From an uncultured Ruminococcus sp. (GTDB taxonomy: Bacteria; Bacillota; Clostridia; Lachnospirales; Lachnospiraceae), in assembly GCA_900555215.1 (NCBI GenBank), contig USKR01000040.1:1-8228 (forward strand): a stretch of 8,228 bases of DNA, read 5' to 3'. Position 1 is the first letter of the stretch, and every line of letters starts with the position of its first letter. Under the pieces are notes generated by a model. That model made no database searches and had not been told where the DNA came from. It worked only from the letters and a program-made list of their open reading frames with translations. The translations under genes were made by a program, and so were the position numbers. Positions 1-6,353 of the stretch are shown here, piece by piece.

Positions 1-191
1 GTCCGATACACTGTCGCCAGCCCGATCTCGGGATGTTCTTCCGTCACAAGCCCGTAGATATCCTCCGCCGCCATATGGCTGCCGCTGTTCTGCTCCAGCA
101 CAGAGAGGATCAGGAGCCTCTGGTGCGTGACCTTGAGCCCTTTCTCCTTGAGTCTCTGCCTGAGCAGCTCCTCTGTCTTTTTCTGTTCCAT
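1..191 (-). CDS. Fur-family metal- or peroxide-responsive repressor, N-terminal part (cut by window edge)
   Basis: Sixty-three codons are visible, from an ATG at 191 down to base 1, where the frame is still open, so the C-terminal part lies outside. The translation starts MEQKKTEELL, then has the family's first helix pattern (LKVTHQRLLILSVLEQ, residues about 19-34), a His at about residue 39 followed by MAAEDIY, and the recognition-helix signature GLATVYR at the cut end. This is the winged-helix DNA-binding half of Fur/PerR/Zur proteins; the dimerisation and metal-binding half is missing from the window, so iron, zinc, manganese or peroxide sensing cannot be told apart. A GAGGGG ribosome binding site lies 6 bases before the ATG. 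The gene follows the DUF1292 gene after 18 bases, consistent with cotranscription from the ireB promoter. The family call is secure; the subfamily is unknown. Confidence 0.93.
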   Translation of the reverse strand, partial: MEQKKTEELLRQRLKEKGLKVTHQRLLILSVLEQNSGSHMAAEDIYGLVTEEHPEIGLATVYR

Positions 192-209
192 CCGTGTCCC
201 CTCAATATG

Positions 210-470
210 TTACATTTCTATACTTACATCCTCCAGCAGTTCTTCAAACACCTTTGACACTGCCAGAAGTTCGGTTTCATCTTCCACGATCTCATAGACG
301 CCGTCCCCGGGCGCAGGTCCCTCTGTCTCCTTCAATATCAGACATTCCGCGTCATCTTCCTCAGAATCCGTGACAAGCAGATATGTACTTCCGTTTATCC
401 TTGTTTCCTCAAGTACAAAAAACTCGTCTTCCCCGCTCCCGTCTGCGAACGCAAATCTTATTTTTTCCAT
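210..470 (-). CDS. DUF1292 domain protein (YrzB-like small acidic protein)
   Basis: An 86-residue, very acidic protein with no signal peptide, membrane segment or cysteine pair. Its pattern fits DUF1292: an N-terminal strand (MEKIRFAFADGSGEDEFFVLEE), then YLLVTDSEEDDAECLILKE at about residues 30-48, then a C-terminal LAVSKVFEELLED helix. DUF1292 proteins are a Firmicute family of unknown biochemical function, recurrently found between ruvX and downstream genes, as here. It starts 28 bases after the ruvX stop, with AAGGGG about 8 bases before the ATG, and ends 18 bases before the Fur-family gene. The assignment rests on sequence pattern and gene order together. No role can be deduced beyond cotranscription with ireB and ruvX. 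Confidence 0.88.
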   Translation of the reverse strand: MEKIRFAFADGSGEDEFFVLEETRINGSTYLLVTDSEEDDAECLILKETEGPAPGDGVYEIVEDETELLAVSKVFEELLEDVSIEM

Positions 471-498
471 CTTAAATGCCCCTTATCACTGTCCACGC

Positions 499-948
499 CT
501 ACTCCGCCGCTCTTTCTTCTGCCTTCTTCATGTGAAGGTAATCCAGATATCCCTGAAGGATAAACACTGCCGCGATCTGATCAATGTGTTTCTTGCGGTT
601 CTCCCGCCGCACATTGCTCTCGATCAGGGTCCGTTCCGCCTCCACTGTGGTCAGCCGTTCATCCCACATAATGATCTCAAGTCCGGTCCTGCGGTGAAGC
701 ATGTCTCTGAATTCCAGCGACTTCTCAGCGCGTTCCCCGATATCATTGTTCATATGCTTCGGAAAACCAAGCACGATCTTGTCTACACCGTATTTTTCGA
801 TCAGCTCCTCAATACGTGCGCAGGTTCTCCTCAGCTTATTCTCTTCTTTTCGTCCGATCGTTTCTATTGCCTGGGCTGTAAGACCGAGAGGATCGCTGAC
901 AGCGACCCCGACCGTCTTAGTCCCGTAATCAAGTCCCATGATCCTCAT
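499..948 (-). CDS. ruvX: RuvX/YqgF, putative pre-16S rRNA nuclease / Holliday junction resolvase
   Basis: A 149-residue protein, normal length for YqgF/RuvX, with the RNase H-like fold signature. Asp7 lies in [20 protein letters not shown], followed by [14 protein letters not shown] (55-68), WDERLT (95-100, with Asp96 and Glu97) and HIDQIAA with Asp123. The acidic residues are the expected metal ligands. The family is reported to process the 5' end of 16S rRNA in Escherichia coli and was earlier proposed to resolve Holliday junctions; the sequence does not separate these roles. The start follows the family's usual MRIxGLDYG beginning, although the ribosome binding site is weak. Only 6 bases separate it from the ireB stop, which suggests translational coupling. 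An internal ATG three codons later is possible but less likely. Confidence 0.95.
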   Translation of the reverse strand: MRIMGLDYGTKTVGVAVSDPLGLTAQAIETIGRKEENKLRRTCARIEELIEKYGVDKIVLGFPKHMNNDIGERAEKSLEFRDMLHRRTGLEIIMWDERLTTVEAERTLIESNVRRENRKKHIDQIAAVFILQGYLDYLHMKKAEERAAE

Positions 949-954
949 AGCTGA

Positions 955-1218
955 TTATTCCCAGGAATTATGTTCAATATACGCTTTCAGCATCTCTTCT
1001 ACAAGTTCATCCCTCTCCACCTTCATCACAAGGCTTCTTGCCCCGTTGTAGCTGGTAATATATGTGGGATCTCCTGACATGATATATCCAACGATCTGAT
1101 TGACCGGATTGTACCCTTTTTCTTTCAGAGCCTTGAACACAATCTCAAGAATATCCTTTGCTGAGATCTGCGGTCCGGGCTCTACCTGAAAGAATTGTGT
1201 GTTGCCTAAATCACTCAT
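955..1218 (-). CDS. ireB: IreB-family regulatory phosphoprotein (DUF965)
   Basis: An 87-residue protein matching IreB/UPF0297 nearly throughout: [20 protein letters not shown] (22-41), [20 protein letters not shown] (42-61) and [18 protein letters not shown] (67-84). In Enterococcus faecalis, IreB is a substrate of the PASTA kinase IreK and affects intrinsic cephalosporin resistance; its phosphorylated threonines lie near the N-terminus. Here the N-terminal segment [10 protein letters not shown] has one threonine, Thr7. An AAGGAGGA ribosome binding site ends about 8 bases before the ATG. It is the first gene of ireB-ruvX-DUF1292-Fur, and a good minus-strand promoter lies about 100 bases upstream. 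Family identity is firm; the link to a kinase pathway is by homology, as no kinase gene is in the window. Confidence 0.95.
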   Translation of the reverse strand: MSDLGNTQFFQVEPGPQISAKDILEIVFKALKEKGYNPVNQIVGYIMSGDPTYITSYNGARSLVMKVERDELVEEMLKAYIEHNSWE

Positions 1219-1226
1219 CCTGATGC

Positions 1227-1234
1227 TCCTCCTT
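1227..1234 (-). promoter_or_regulatory. Strong ribosome binding site of ireB
   Basis: On the minus strand the bases read AAGGAGGA, almost fully complementary to the 16S rRNA tail, about 8 bases before the ireB ATG at 1218. It fixes the start codon of ireB. Confidence 0.8.
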
Positions 1235-1262
1235 CTCTGTATGTTCCTATTATTTCAGGCAT

Positions 1263-1307
1263 CCGCCAGTTGCCGGCGGCCCGCCTTTTCCTCTGGGAAG
1301 ACCCAGA
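1263..1307 (-). promoter_or_regulatory. Structured leader of the ireB operon: two hairpins
   Basis: Between the predicted ireB promoter and ribosome binding site the minus-strand RNA can form two stems. The first is TCTGGG/CCCAGA with a four-base loop (1307-1292). The second is CCGCC/GGCGG with a seven-base loop (1279-1263), and a further GGCGG copy at 1285-1281 could compete for the same CCGCC. Neither is followed by a run of U, so neither is a convincing intrinsic terminator. They could be the 3' end structure of the mtaB transcript or a regulatory leader of ireB. I recognise no known riboswitch in it. Confidence 0.4.
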
Positions 1308-1320
1308 ATCCCTATTTACA

Positions 1321-1349
1321 ATTCTAATATAATCCCTTTTAAAATTCAA
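1321..1349 (-). promoter_or_regulatory. Sigma-A-type promoter of ireB-ruvX-DUF1292-Fur
   Basis: On the minus strand TTGAAT (1349-1344) is separated by exactly 17 bases from TAGAAT (1326-1321). These match the vegetative consensus at 4 of 6 and 5 of 6 positions in an AT-rich stretch. The -35 box overlaps the TGA stop codon of mtaB (1346-1348), so the promoter is placed to make the ireB operon independent of mtaB. Transcription would begin near 1314, giving a leader of about 95 bases before ireB. Confidence 0.6.
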
Positions 1350-2680
1350 TGTATAATTTGTGAGTCATTATCAATTTGAACGTTTACGATACAATTACGG
1401 AGATTTTCTTCCGAGTCTAGTGCAATTTTAATATACTCTTTTGTATGCCCTGTCTGAACATTCTTCCCGCCGATGACCGCATTCTCTTCCACGAGCACCT
1501 CAACCGTCCTGCCGATGAATTTTTTCTCATAAGCTTTCCGTTTCTTTTCGCCCAGTTCGATCAGGCGGGCGCTTCTTTGCGCTTTAATCTGCTCATCCAC
1601 CTGGTCAGGCATGGATGCAGCCTTTGTCCCCTCTCGTTTTGAGTACTTAAATATATGGGTCTCATAAAAATCCACCTTGTCCACAAAATCATAGGATTCC
1701 TGAAACTCCGCTTCCGTCTCTCCCGGAAAACCCACGATCACGTCTGTCGTAAGAGCCGGGGCGTCAAAATATTTTCTGAGGATACGACATTTCTCATAAT
1801 ACTCGCCGCTCGTGTACTTTCGGTTCATGCGCTTCAATACGGCATCGCATCCGCTCTGGAGAGAAAGGTGGAAATGTGGACAGATCTTTGGCATGGAGGC
1901 AAGCGCTTCGGCAAATTCTTCTGTCACTATCCCCGGTTCCAGAGATCCCAGCCGGATCCTCCTGATGCCTTCAATCTCATGGACTGCCCGGATCAGCTCA
2001 ATCAGATGCCGCTGGCCATCAAAATCAATGCCGTATGAGCTCAAATGGATTCCTGTGAGCACGACTTCCTGATAGCCATTTCCGGCAAGCGTTCTTACCT
2101 CCTGCTCCACATCCTGCATCTCTCTGCTGCGTACCCGCCCTCTGGCATAGGGAATGATACAGTAGGTGCAGAACTGGTTGCAGCCATCCTGTACTTTGAT
2201 ATAAGCCCGGGTGTGTTCACCTGTACGGGTAAGGTGAAGAGATTCGTATTCTTTTGTCCGGTTGATATCCCCGATCTCACCGGCCGCACGGGCGCCTGTC
2301 CTCTCTCCCCCGGTCCCGTTGGCGCGCTCTTTTTCTCTGCTTTCTTCATACTCCTTCAGGATCCTGATCAGGTCTTTTTTGTGGTTATTTCCGATCACGA
2401 TATCAATACAGGGATCTATCTCCCGTTCTCCCTGCGTCTGGACATAACACCCTGCCGCCACGACCACTGCCTCCGGGTTCAGTTTTCGGGCGCGGTGAAG
2501 CATCTGACGGGATTTCCGATCCGCGATATTGGTTACTGTGCAGGTATTGATCACATAGACATCCGCGCCTTCTTTAAAAGGCACGATCTCATAGCCTGCC
2601 TGCTCGAGCATCTCCTGCATTGCTTCTGTTTCATATGCGTTTACTTTACATCCCAAATTGTGGAGCGCTGCTTTTTTCAT
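1346..2680 (-). CDS. mtaB: MtaB, tRNA t6A37 methylthiotransferase (radical SAM)
   Basis: A 444-residue methylthiotransferase that turns t6A37 into ms2t6A37 in tRNAs reading AAA/AAG-type codons (role known for Bacillus subtilis YqeV/MtaB). The N-terminal UPF0004 domain carries the auxiliary cluster cysteines Cys11 (NLGCKVNAYE), Cys47 (INTCTVT) and Cys78 (AAGCYVQ). The radical SAM domain carries CNQFCTYC (Cys167, Cys171, Cys174) followed by IIPYARGRVRSR. A TRAM RNA-binding domain occupies about residues 388-440. NLGCKVNxYE distinguishes MtaB from MiaB and RimO. The linker at about 108-142 is charged and Gly/Arg-rich, and looks lineage-specific. The start is supported by AAGAGGT about 9 bases upstream. 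The gene is divergent from the HPr-like gene and ends inside the ireB promoter. I saw no convincing promoter of its own. Confidence 0.96.
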   Translation of the reverse strand: MKKAALHNLGCKVNAYETEAMQEMLEQAGYEIVPFKEGADVYVINTCTVTNIADRKSRQMLHRARKLNPEAVVVAAGCYVQTQGEREIDPCIDIVIGNNHKKDLIRILKEYEESREKERANGTGGERTGARAAGEIGDINRTKEYESLHLTRTGEHTRAYIKVQDGCNQFCTYCIIPYARGRVRSREMQDVEQEVRTLAGNGYQEVVLTGIHLSSYGIDFDGQRHLIELIRAVHEIEGIRRIRLGSLEPGIVTEEFAEALASMPKICPHFHLSLQSGCDAVLKRMNRKYTSGEYYEKCRILRKYFDAPALTTDVIVGFPGETEAEFQESYDFVDKVDFYETHIFKYSKREGTKAASMPDQVDEQIKAQRSARLIELGEKKRKAYEKKFIGRTVEVLVEENAVIGGKNVQTGHTKEYIKIALDSEENLRNCIVNVQIDNDSQIIH

Positions 2681-2712
2681 TTTGAATTTACCTCTTTTTT
2701 CCTATGTGTCAC

Positions 2713-2741
2713 TTGACTTTTGCGATAGCATCCCCTAAAAT
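2713..2741 (+). promoter_or_regulatory. Sigma-A-type promoter of the HPr-like gene
   Basis: TTGACT (2713-2718) and TAAAAT (2736-2741) are separated by 17 bases, each matching the vegetative consensus at 5 of 6 positions. The start of transcription would be near 2748, about 47 bases before the ATG. This is the best promoter in the window and suggests substantial expression of a single-gene transcript. Confidence 0.75.
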
Positions 2742-2748
2742 ATACATG

Positions 2749-2761
2749 AGGTCTGAGACCT
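2749..2761. promoter_or_regulatory. Perfect 13-base palindrome at the transcription start, candidate operator
   Basis: AGGTCTGAGACCT is a perfect 6+1+6 inverted repeat placed directly downstream of the -10 box of the HPr-like gene, across the predicted start of transcription. A one-base centre cannot form an RNA hairpin of full length, so a dimeric protein binding site is the more natural reading. It also lies in the upstream region of the divergent mtaB and could act on both genes. The symmetry resembles the GGTC-N-GACC style of some GntR-family operators, but the regulator is unknown. Confidence 0.4.
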
Positions 2762-2779
2762 TACTTTATTCTATGATTC

Positions 2780-2786
2780 AAGGAGG
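2780..2786 (+). promoter_or_regulatory. Ribosome binding site of the HPr-like gene
   Basis: AAGGAGG ends 8 bases before the ATG at 2795, an optimal Shine-Dalgarno site that fixes the start. Confidence 0.85.
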
Positions 2787-2794
2787 ATTATCCA

Positions 2795-3028
2795 ATGAAA
2801 ACAGTACAGATTTCATTAAACTCAATCGACAAAGTAAAATCTTTTGTAAACGAGATTACAAAGTATGATAACGATTTCGATTTAGTATCCGGAAGATATG
2901 TTATAGATGCAAAATCCATCATGGGAATCTTCAGCCTGGATCTTTCCAAGCCGATCGATCTCAACATTCACGCAGATGGAGACATCGATGACATTCTTGC
3001 CGCACTCGATCCATACATCATCAAATAA
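2795..3028 (+). CDS. HPr/Crh-like protein lacking the active-site histidine
   Basis: A 77-residue soluble protein with the HPr fold pattern. ITKYDNDFDLVSGRYVIDAK leads into KSIMGIFSLDL (about 40-50), the equivalent of the regulatory-serine region of HPr; Ser41 aligns with Ser46 of Bacillus subtilis HPr. A gap-free alignment to HPr puts Ser10 at the place of the phosphorylated His15. The GIHARP motif is absent (here SIDKVK), and the only histidine, His59, is far from that site. It therefore should not carry phosphate from enzyme I to sugar permeases. By analogy with Crh it might be a regulatory protein, perhaps phosphorylated on serine; this is inference. It is the only plus-strand gene, with its own promoter and terminator, and its codons look more AT-rich than those of its neighbours. 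Confidence 0.88.
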   Translation: MKTVQISLNSIDKVKSFVNEITKYDNDFDLVSGRYVIDAKSIMGIFSLDLSKPIDLNIHADGDIDDILAALDPYIIK

Positions 3029-3050
3029 TCAGACATATTTTTTACTTACG

Positions 3051-3085
3051 AAAGAGCTGGCTCAATCCGAGGCAGCTCTTTTTGT
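3051..3085 (+). terminator. Rho-independent terminator of the HPr-like gene
   Basis: A 9-base stem (AAAGAGCTG / CAGCTCTTT, 3051-3059 with 3073-3081) continues after one G-G mismatch with CTC/GAG around the loop AATCC. It is followed by a T run from 3079 to 3083 that overlaps the end of the stem. It begins 22 bases after the stop codon. On the minus strand only a short T run follows the stem, so its use as terminator for the convergent thiI is doubtful. Confidence 0.8.
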
Positions 3086-3109
3086 TCTGTCATTCTGACT
3101 CTGCGGCTG

Positions 3110-4294
3110 TTATTTACCTACTGTGATCACTTCCGCTGTCTCAACCGCTGTCTTCACAAGTTCTTCTATATTATCCGACAGGTTCAGCTCTGACTTCTCG
3201 ATCCTTTCCACATTCGGCTTCGTCACAGGATGCTTTGCCACAAAAATCGTGCAGCAGTCCTCAAACGGCTGGATCGATGTCTCGTACGTGTCGATCTTCT
3301 CAGAAATCTCCACGATCTCTCTCTTGTCAAAACCGATCAGCGGACGGTAAACCGGAAGAGTACACACCGCGTTAGTCGCCGCCAGGCTCTGCATAGTCTG
3401 ACTCGCCACCTGTCCGATACTCTCTCCCGTTATCAGTCCCAGACAGCCGTCCTTTTTTGCGAACTGCTCTGCGATCCGCATCATATAACGGCGCATAATG
3501 ATCGTCAGCTCATCGTGCGGGCATTTCTCGTAGATCGCCAGCTGAATGTCCGTAAAGTTAACGATATGGAGTTTGATCGGTCCCGCATACGCAGAGACAA
3601 GCCTTGCCAGATCAACGACCTTCTCCTTCGCCCGCTCGCTTGTATACGGCGGCGCATGAAAATAAGTCGCCTCGATCTCCACGCCCCTCTTCGCGATCAT
3701 ATATCCCGCCACCGGGCTGTCAATTCCTCCGGAGAGAAGCAGCATCGCGCTGCCGTTGGTACCCACAGGCATTCCGCCCGGTCCGGGAATGATCTCGGAA
3801 TACAGATAGACCTCCTCGCGGATCTCCACATTCAGCCGCACATCCGGGTGATGCACATCTACCTTCATCTCCGGGTAAGCGTCCAGCACCGCCTCGCCCA
3901 GAGCACAGTTGATCTCCATGGAATTTACCGGATATCTCTTGTTCGCGCGTCTAGCCTCCACTTTAAATGTCTTGTCGCCCTCAGGATACATCTCTCCCAC
4001 ATAGACGACCACGTCTTTTTTCAGCTCCTCCAGCTCTTTCACCGGTTTTCTCACGACCGGGCATATTCCCACGATACCGAACACTTTTTTAAGGCTTTCA
4101 ACGGTCTCTTCGTAGTCGTATTCACCCTCGCAGTCCACATAGACTCTTCCGTGACATTTGTGGACAAGGAACTCCCCCTCTACATCTTTAAGAGCATACC
4201 GGATCTGGCGCACAAGAGCGTCCTCGAACATATACCGGTTTTTACCCTTTATCCCAATTTCTCCATATTTGATCAAAAATGAATGAAACGTCAT
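3110..4294 (-). CDS. thiI: ThiI, tRNA 4-thiouridine synthase (rhodanese-less type)
   Basis: A 394-residue enzyme that adenylates U8 of tRNA and inserts sulfur to give 4-thiouridine; in some bacteria ThiI also supplies sulfur for the thiazole of thiamine. It opens with MTFHSFLIKYGEIGIKGKNR, a ferredoxin-like domain, followed by a THUMP domain (about 60-165) and the PP-loop ATP pyrophosphatase domain with SGGIDSP at 188-194. Later motifs are ITGESIGQVASQT (288-300) and the conserved EDCCTIF with Cys347/Cys348. It ends without the C-terminal rhodanese domain of Escherichia coli ThiI, as is usual in Firmicutes. The start at 4294 is chosen because AAGGAG lies 6 bases upstream; a GTG 18 codons earlier lacks a ribosome binding site and would add residues foreign to the family. 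It follows the cysteine desulfurase, its probable sulfur donor. Confidence 0.96.
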   Translation of the reverse strand: MTFHSFLIKYGEIGIKGKNRYMFEDALVRQIRYALKDVEGEFLVHKCHGRVYVDCEGEYDYEETVESLKKVFGIVGICPVVRKPVKELEELKKDVVVYVGEMYPEGDKTFKVEARRANKRYPVNSMEINCALGEAVLDAYPEMKVDVHHPDVRLNVEIREEVYLYSEIIPGPGGMPVGTNGSAMLLLSGGIDSPVAGYMIAKRGVEIEATYFHAPPYTSERAKEKVVDLARLVSAYAGPIKLHIVNFTDIQLAIYEKCPHDELTIIMRRYMMRIAEQFAKKDGCLGLITGESIGQVASQTMQSLAATNAVCTLPVYRPLIGFDKREIVEISEKIDTYETSIQPFEDCCTIFVAKHPVTKPNVERIEKSELNLSDNIEELVKTAVETAEVITVGK

Positions 4295-4377
4295 GGTATT
4301 CTCCTTTTTCCGCCTGACCCGGAGCGTTTCCCGCGCTGACACACGCACGCTGACCGGTTACAGCTTTTCCCAGCGCC

Positions 4378-5535
4378 TCAGCGCCGTGTAAATTTCCGAA
4401 GCATCGGTATACAATTATATAGTGTTTCCAGCGTGTAGTCAATTTCTTCTTTTGTGGTGAACTCTGACATACTGAACCTCAGCGTAGCGTCCAGGTATTC
4501 TCTCGGAGTCCCGATGGCCTTCAGGACGCCGCTGACTGCCGGATGGTTGGACGAGCATGCGGACCCGGAAGACACATAAATCCCCTTGTCTTCCAGCGTG
4601 TGCAGCAGGACTTCACTGCGCACTCCCGCTATCCCCGCGCTGACAATGTGGGGAGCGCTGCCATCGTCAGTCACGCCATGGACAGTCGTGTCTCCGATCT
4701 CTTCAAGCCCTTTTATAAAATACGCTTTCAGTTCTCTCATAAGGGCTGTCTTCATCTCAAGGTCCTGATAGATCATCTTCGACGCAAGGCCCAGCCCCGC
4801 GATCCCGGGCACATTCTCCGTCCCGGAGCGCAGATCCCTCTGCTGTCCGCCCCCGAACAAAATCGGATGGATCTTCACCCGGCTGTCCACATAAAGAAAG
4901 CCGACACCTTTCGGACCGTGGATCTTATGTCCGCTCGCGGAGAGCAGATCGATCCCCATCCTATTCGGATAGATGCGGTATTTTCCGAATCCCTGTACCG
5001 CATCCGTGTGGAACAGAATCGAGGGATTATACCTCTTTGTGATCTGAGCCGCCTCCTGGACGGGCTGCACAGTCCCAACCTCATTATTCACATACATAAC
5101 GGAAACCAGGATTGTTTCCGGGCACAATGCTTCCTTCAGCGCGTCGAGCCGGACGCGGCCCTGCCCGTCTGCCGGGAGATAGGTCACCCGAAATCCCTCC
5201 TCTTCCTCCAGATACCTCATGGTATTCAGGATAGCAGGATGCTCGATGCTCGAAGTGATCAGATGGTTTCCTCTGCGCCGGTTTGCCCTGGCGCATCCGA
5301 TGAGCGCAAGGTTATCGCTCTCTGTGCCGCCGGAGGTAAAAAAGACCTCCTTTGCGTTCACTTTCAAAAGCTTTGAGATCGTCTCCTTTGCGTCCCGGAT
5401 ATAATGTTCCGCTTCCACACCTTTCCTGTACAGGGAGGACGGGTTGCCGTAGTCCCGGCACATGACTTTATATACCAGTTCCCCCACTTCCGGATAACAC
5501 ATGGTCGTGGCGGAATTGTCCAGATAAATTTCCAT
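4378..5535 (-). CDS. NifS/IscS-type cysteine desulfurase, probable sulfur donor to ThiI
   Basis: A 385-residue class V PLP enzyme that takes sulfur from cysteine as an enzyme-bound persulfide and releases alanine. MEIYLDNSATT begins the protein; FFTSGGTESDN (65-75), His99 in SSIEHPA, Asp178 in FHTDAVQ and the PLP lysine Lys204 in SGHKIHGPKG follow in order, then RSGTEN (236-241). The catalytic cysteine is Cys327 in SGSACSS. It reads in the same direction as thiI, 83 bases upstream. The arrangement matches the dedicated NifZ-ThiI pair of Bacillus subtilis, where the desulfurase serves 4-thiouridine formation rather than general Fe-S assembly; no iscU, sufU or fdx neighbour is present. The start is weakly supported by a GGAAAGG sequence just upstream. 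A general IscS role cannot be excluded. Confidence 0.93.
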   Translation of the reverse strand: MEIYLDNSATTMCYPEVGELVYKVMCRDYGNPSSLYRKGVEAEHYIRDAKETISKLLKVNAKEVFFTSGGTESDNLALIGCARANRRRGNHLITSSIEHPAILNTMRYLEEEEGFRVTYLPADGQGRVRLDALKEALCPETILVSVMYVNNEVGTVQPVQEAAQITKRYNPSILFHTDAVQGFGKYRIYPNRMGIDLLSASGHKIHGPKGVGFLYVDSRVKIHPILFGGGQQRDLRSGTENVPGIAGLGLASKMIYQDLEMKTALMRELKAYFIKGLEEIGDTTVHGVTDDGSAPHIVSAGIAGVRSEVLLHTLEDKGIYVSSGSACSSNHPAVSGVLKAIGTPREYLDATLRFSMSEFTTKEEIDYTLETLYNCIPMLRKFTRR

Positions 5536-5593
5536 TTTTCCTTTCCTTTACTCTTTTCTTACTATATAAATTATGCACGGGCCGGACGCCTGT

Positions 5594-6340
5594 TCACGCG
5601 TTCCGGCTCTCAAGATGATACATAAGGACAGATAATGTGGTCAGTCCGGCAGTCTCTGTCCGCAGAATCCTTTTCCCCAGCGTTATGGCATAAGCCCCCG
5701 CCTCTTTCGCACGTTCTACCTCTTCTTCCTCGAATCCGCCTTCCGGTCCGATGAAAATCCCCACTGACTGTCCACACTCAATGTTTTCCAGCACGCGCGC
5801 CGTCTCCTTCATTCCCTCTTCCAGCTCATAGGGAATGAGGACTACATCCAGATCTCCCGCCATCCCAAGGGCTTCCGCAAATGTTCGGACTGTGCTGACT
5901 TCCGGAATAATGCCGCGCCCGGACTGCTCCGCCGCGCCTTTGGCGATCAGCTGCCACCGGGCCCGCTTCTTTGCCGCCTTCTTCTCATCCAGTTTAACTA
6001 CTGAGCGCTTCGCTGCAAACGGTACAATACTGTATGCGCCCAGCTCCACCGCTTTCTGAACGATCCATTCCATCTTGTCCCCTTTCGGAAGCCCCTGGAA
6101 CAAAATGATCCTGGAAGGAAGCTCCGTATCAGAATCCAGCTCTTTCAGAATATCAAGCACTGCTGTCTGCTCCTCATACGAACTGATACAGCAGAGATAT
6201 GTCTTCCCTCTGCCGTCATTGACGCGTACATCTTCACCCGGCTTCATGCGGAGCACATTCCTGATATGGTTCACATCCGAACCTTGCATAAAGATTTTAT
6301 TTTCCCTGATCCATGATGGTTCCGCAAAAAACTGCTGCAT
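5594..6340 (-). CDS. rsmE: RsmE, 16S rRNA m3U1498 methyltransferase
   Basis: A 248-residue SPOUT-class, SAM-dependent methyltransferase that methylates N3 of U1498 in 16S rRNA at the decoding region. The N-terminal PUA-like domain begins MQQFFAEPSW and includes HIRNVLRMKPGEDVRVNDGRG (25-45). The catalytic region has FQGLPKGDKMEWIVQKAVELG (81-101), the AAEQSGR motif (136-142) and the trefoil-knot SAM-binding loops IGPEGGF (197-203) and LGKRILRTETA (221-231). Length and motifs are normal and complete. AAGGAGA lies about 7 bases before the ATG and directly follows the prmA stop, with 13 bases between the genes, so the two are surely cotranscribed. The prmA-rsmE pairing is common in Firmicutes. 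Confidence 0.96.
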   Translation of the reverse strand: MQQFFAEPSWIRENKIFMQGSDVNHIRNVLRMKPGEDVRVNDGRGKTYLCCISSYEEQTAVLDILKELDSDTELPSRIILFQGLPKGDKMEWIVQKAVELGAYSIVPFAAKRSVVKLDEKKAAKKRARWQLIAKGAAEQSGRGIIPEVSTVRTFAEALGMAGDLDVVLIPYELEEGMKETARVLENIECGQSVGIFIGPEGGFEEEEVERAKEAGAYAITLGKRILRTETAGLTTLSVLMYHLESRNA

Positions 6341-6353
6341 ACCTCGTCTCCTT

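Noticed and set aside
1292..1307. TCTGGG/CCCAGA hairpin as an mtaB terminator
   Set aside because: No T run follows on the minus strand (GGAAAAGG follows), so it is recorded only as leader structure.
2701..2794. Minus-strand promoter for mtaB using TATATT
   Set aside because: The -10-like hexamer is fair, but the -35 positions do not match the consensus at any normal spacing.
3230..4282. Long plus-strand open frame opposite thiI
   Set aside because: It is the antisense shadow of a well-supported gene, rich in Arg, His and Leu with no recognisable domain and no ribosome binding site.
4295..4348. N-terminal extension of ThiI from a GTG at 4348
   Set aside because: No ribosome binding site precedes it; the ATG at 4294 has AAGGAG at ideal distance and matches the family start.
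4543..5376. 277-codon plus-strand open frame opposite the cysteine desulfurase
   Set aside because: Antisense shadow; the minus strand carries the PLP lysine and catalytic cysteine motifs in order.
5536..5593. Possible internal promoter before the cysteine desulfurase (AT-rich ATAATTTATATAG)
   Set aside because: A -10-like sequence exists, but no acceptable -35 box is found 16-18 bases upstream.
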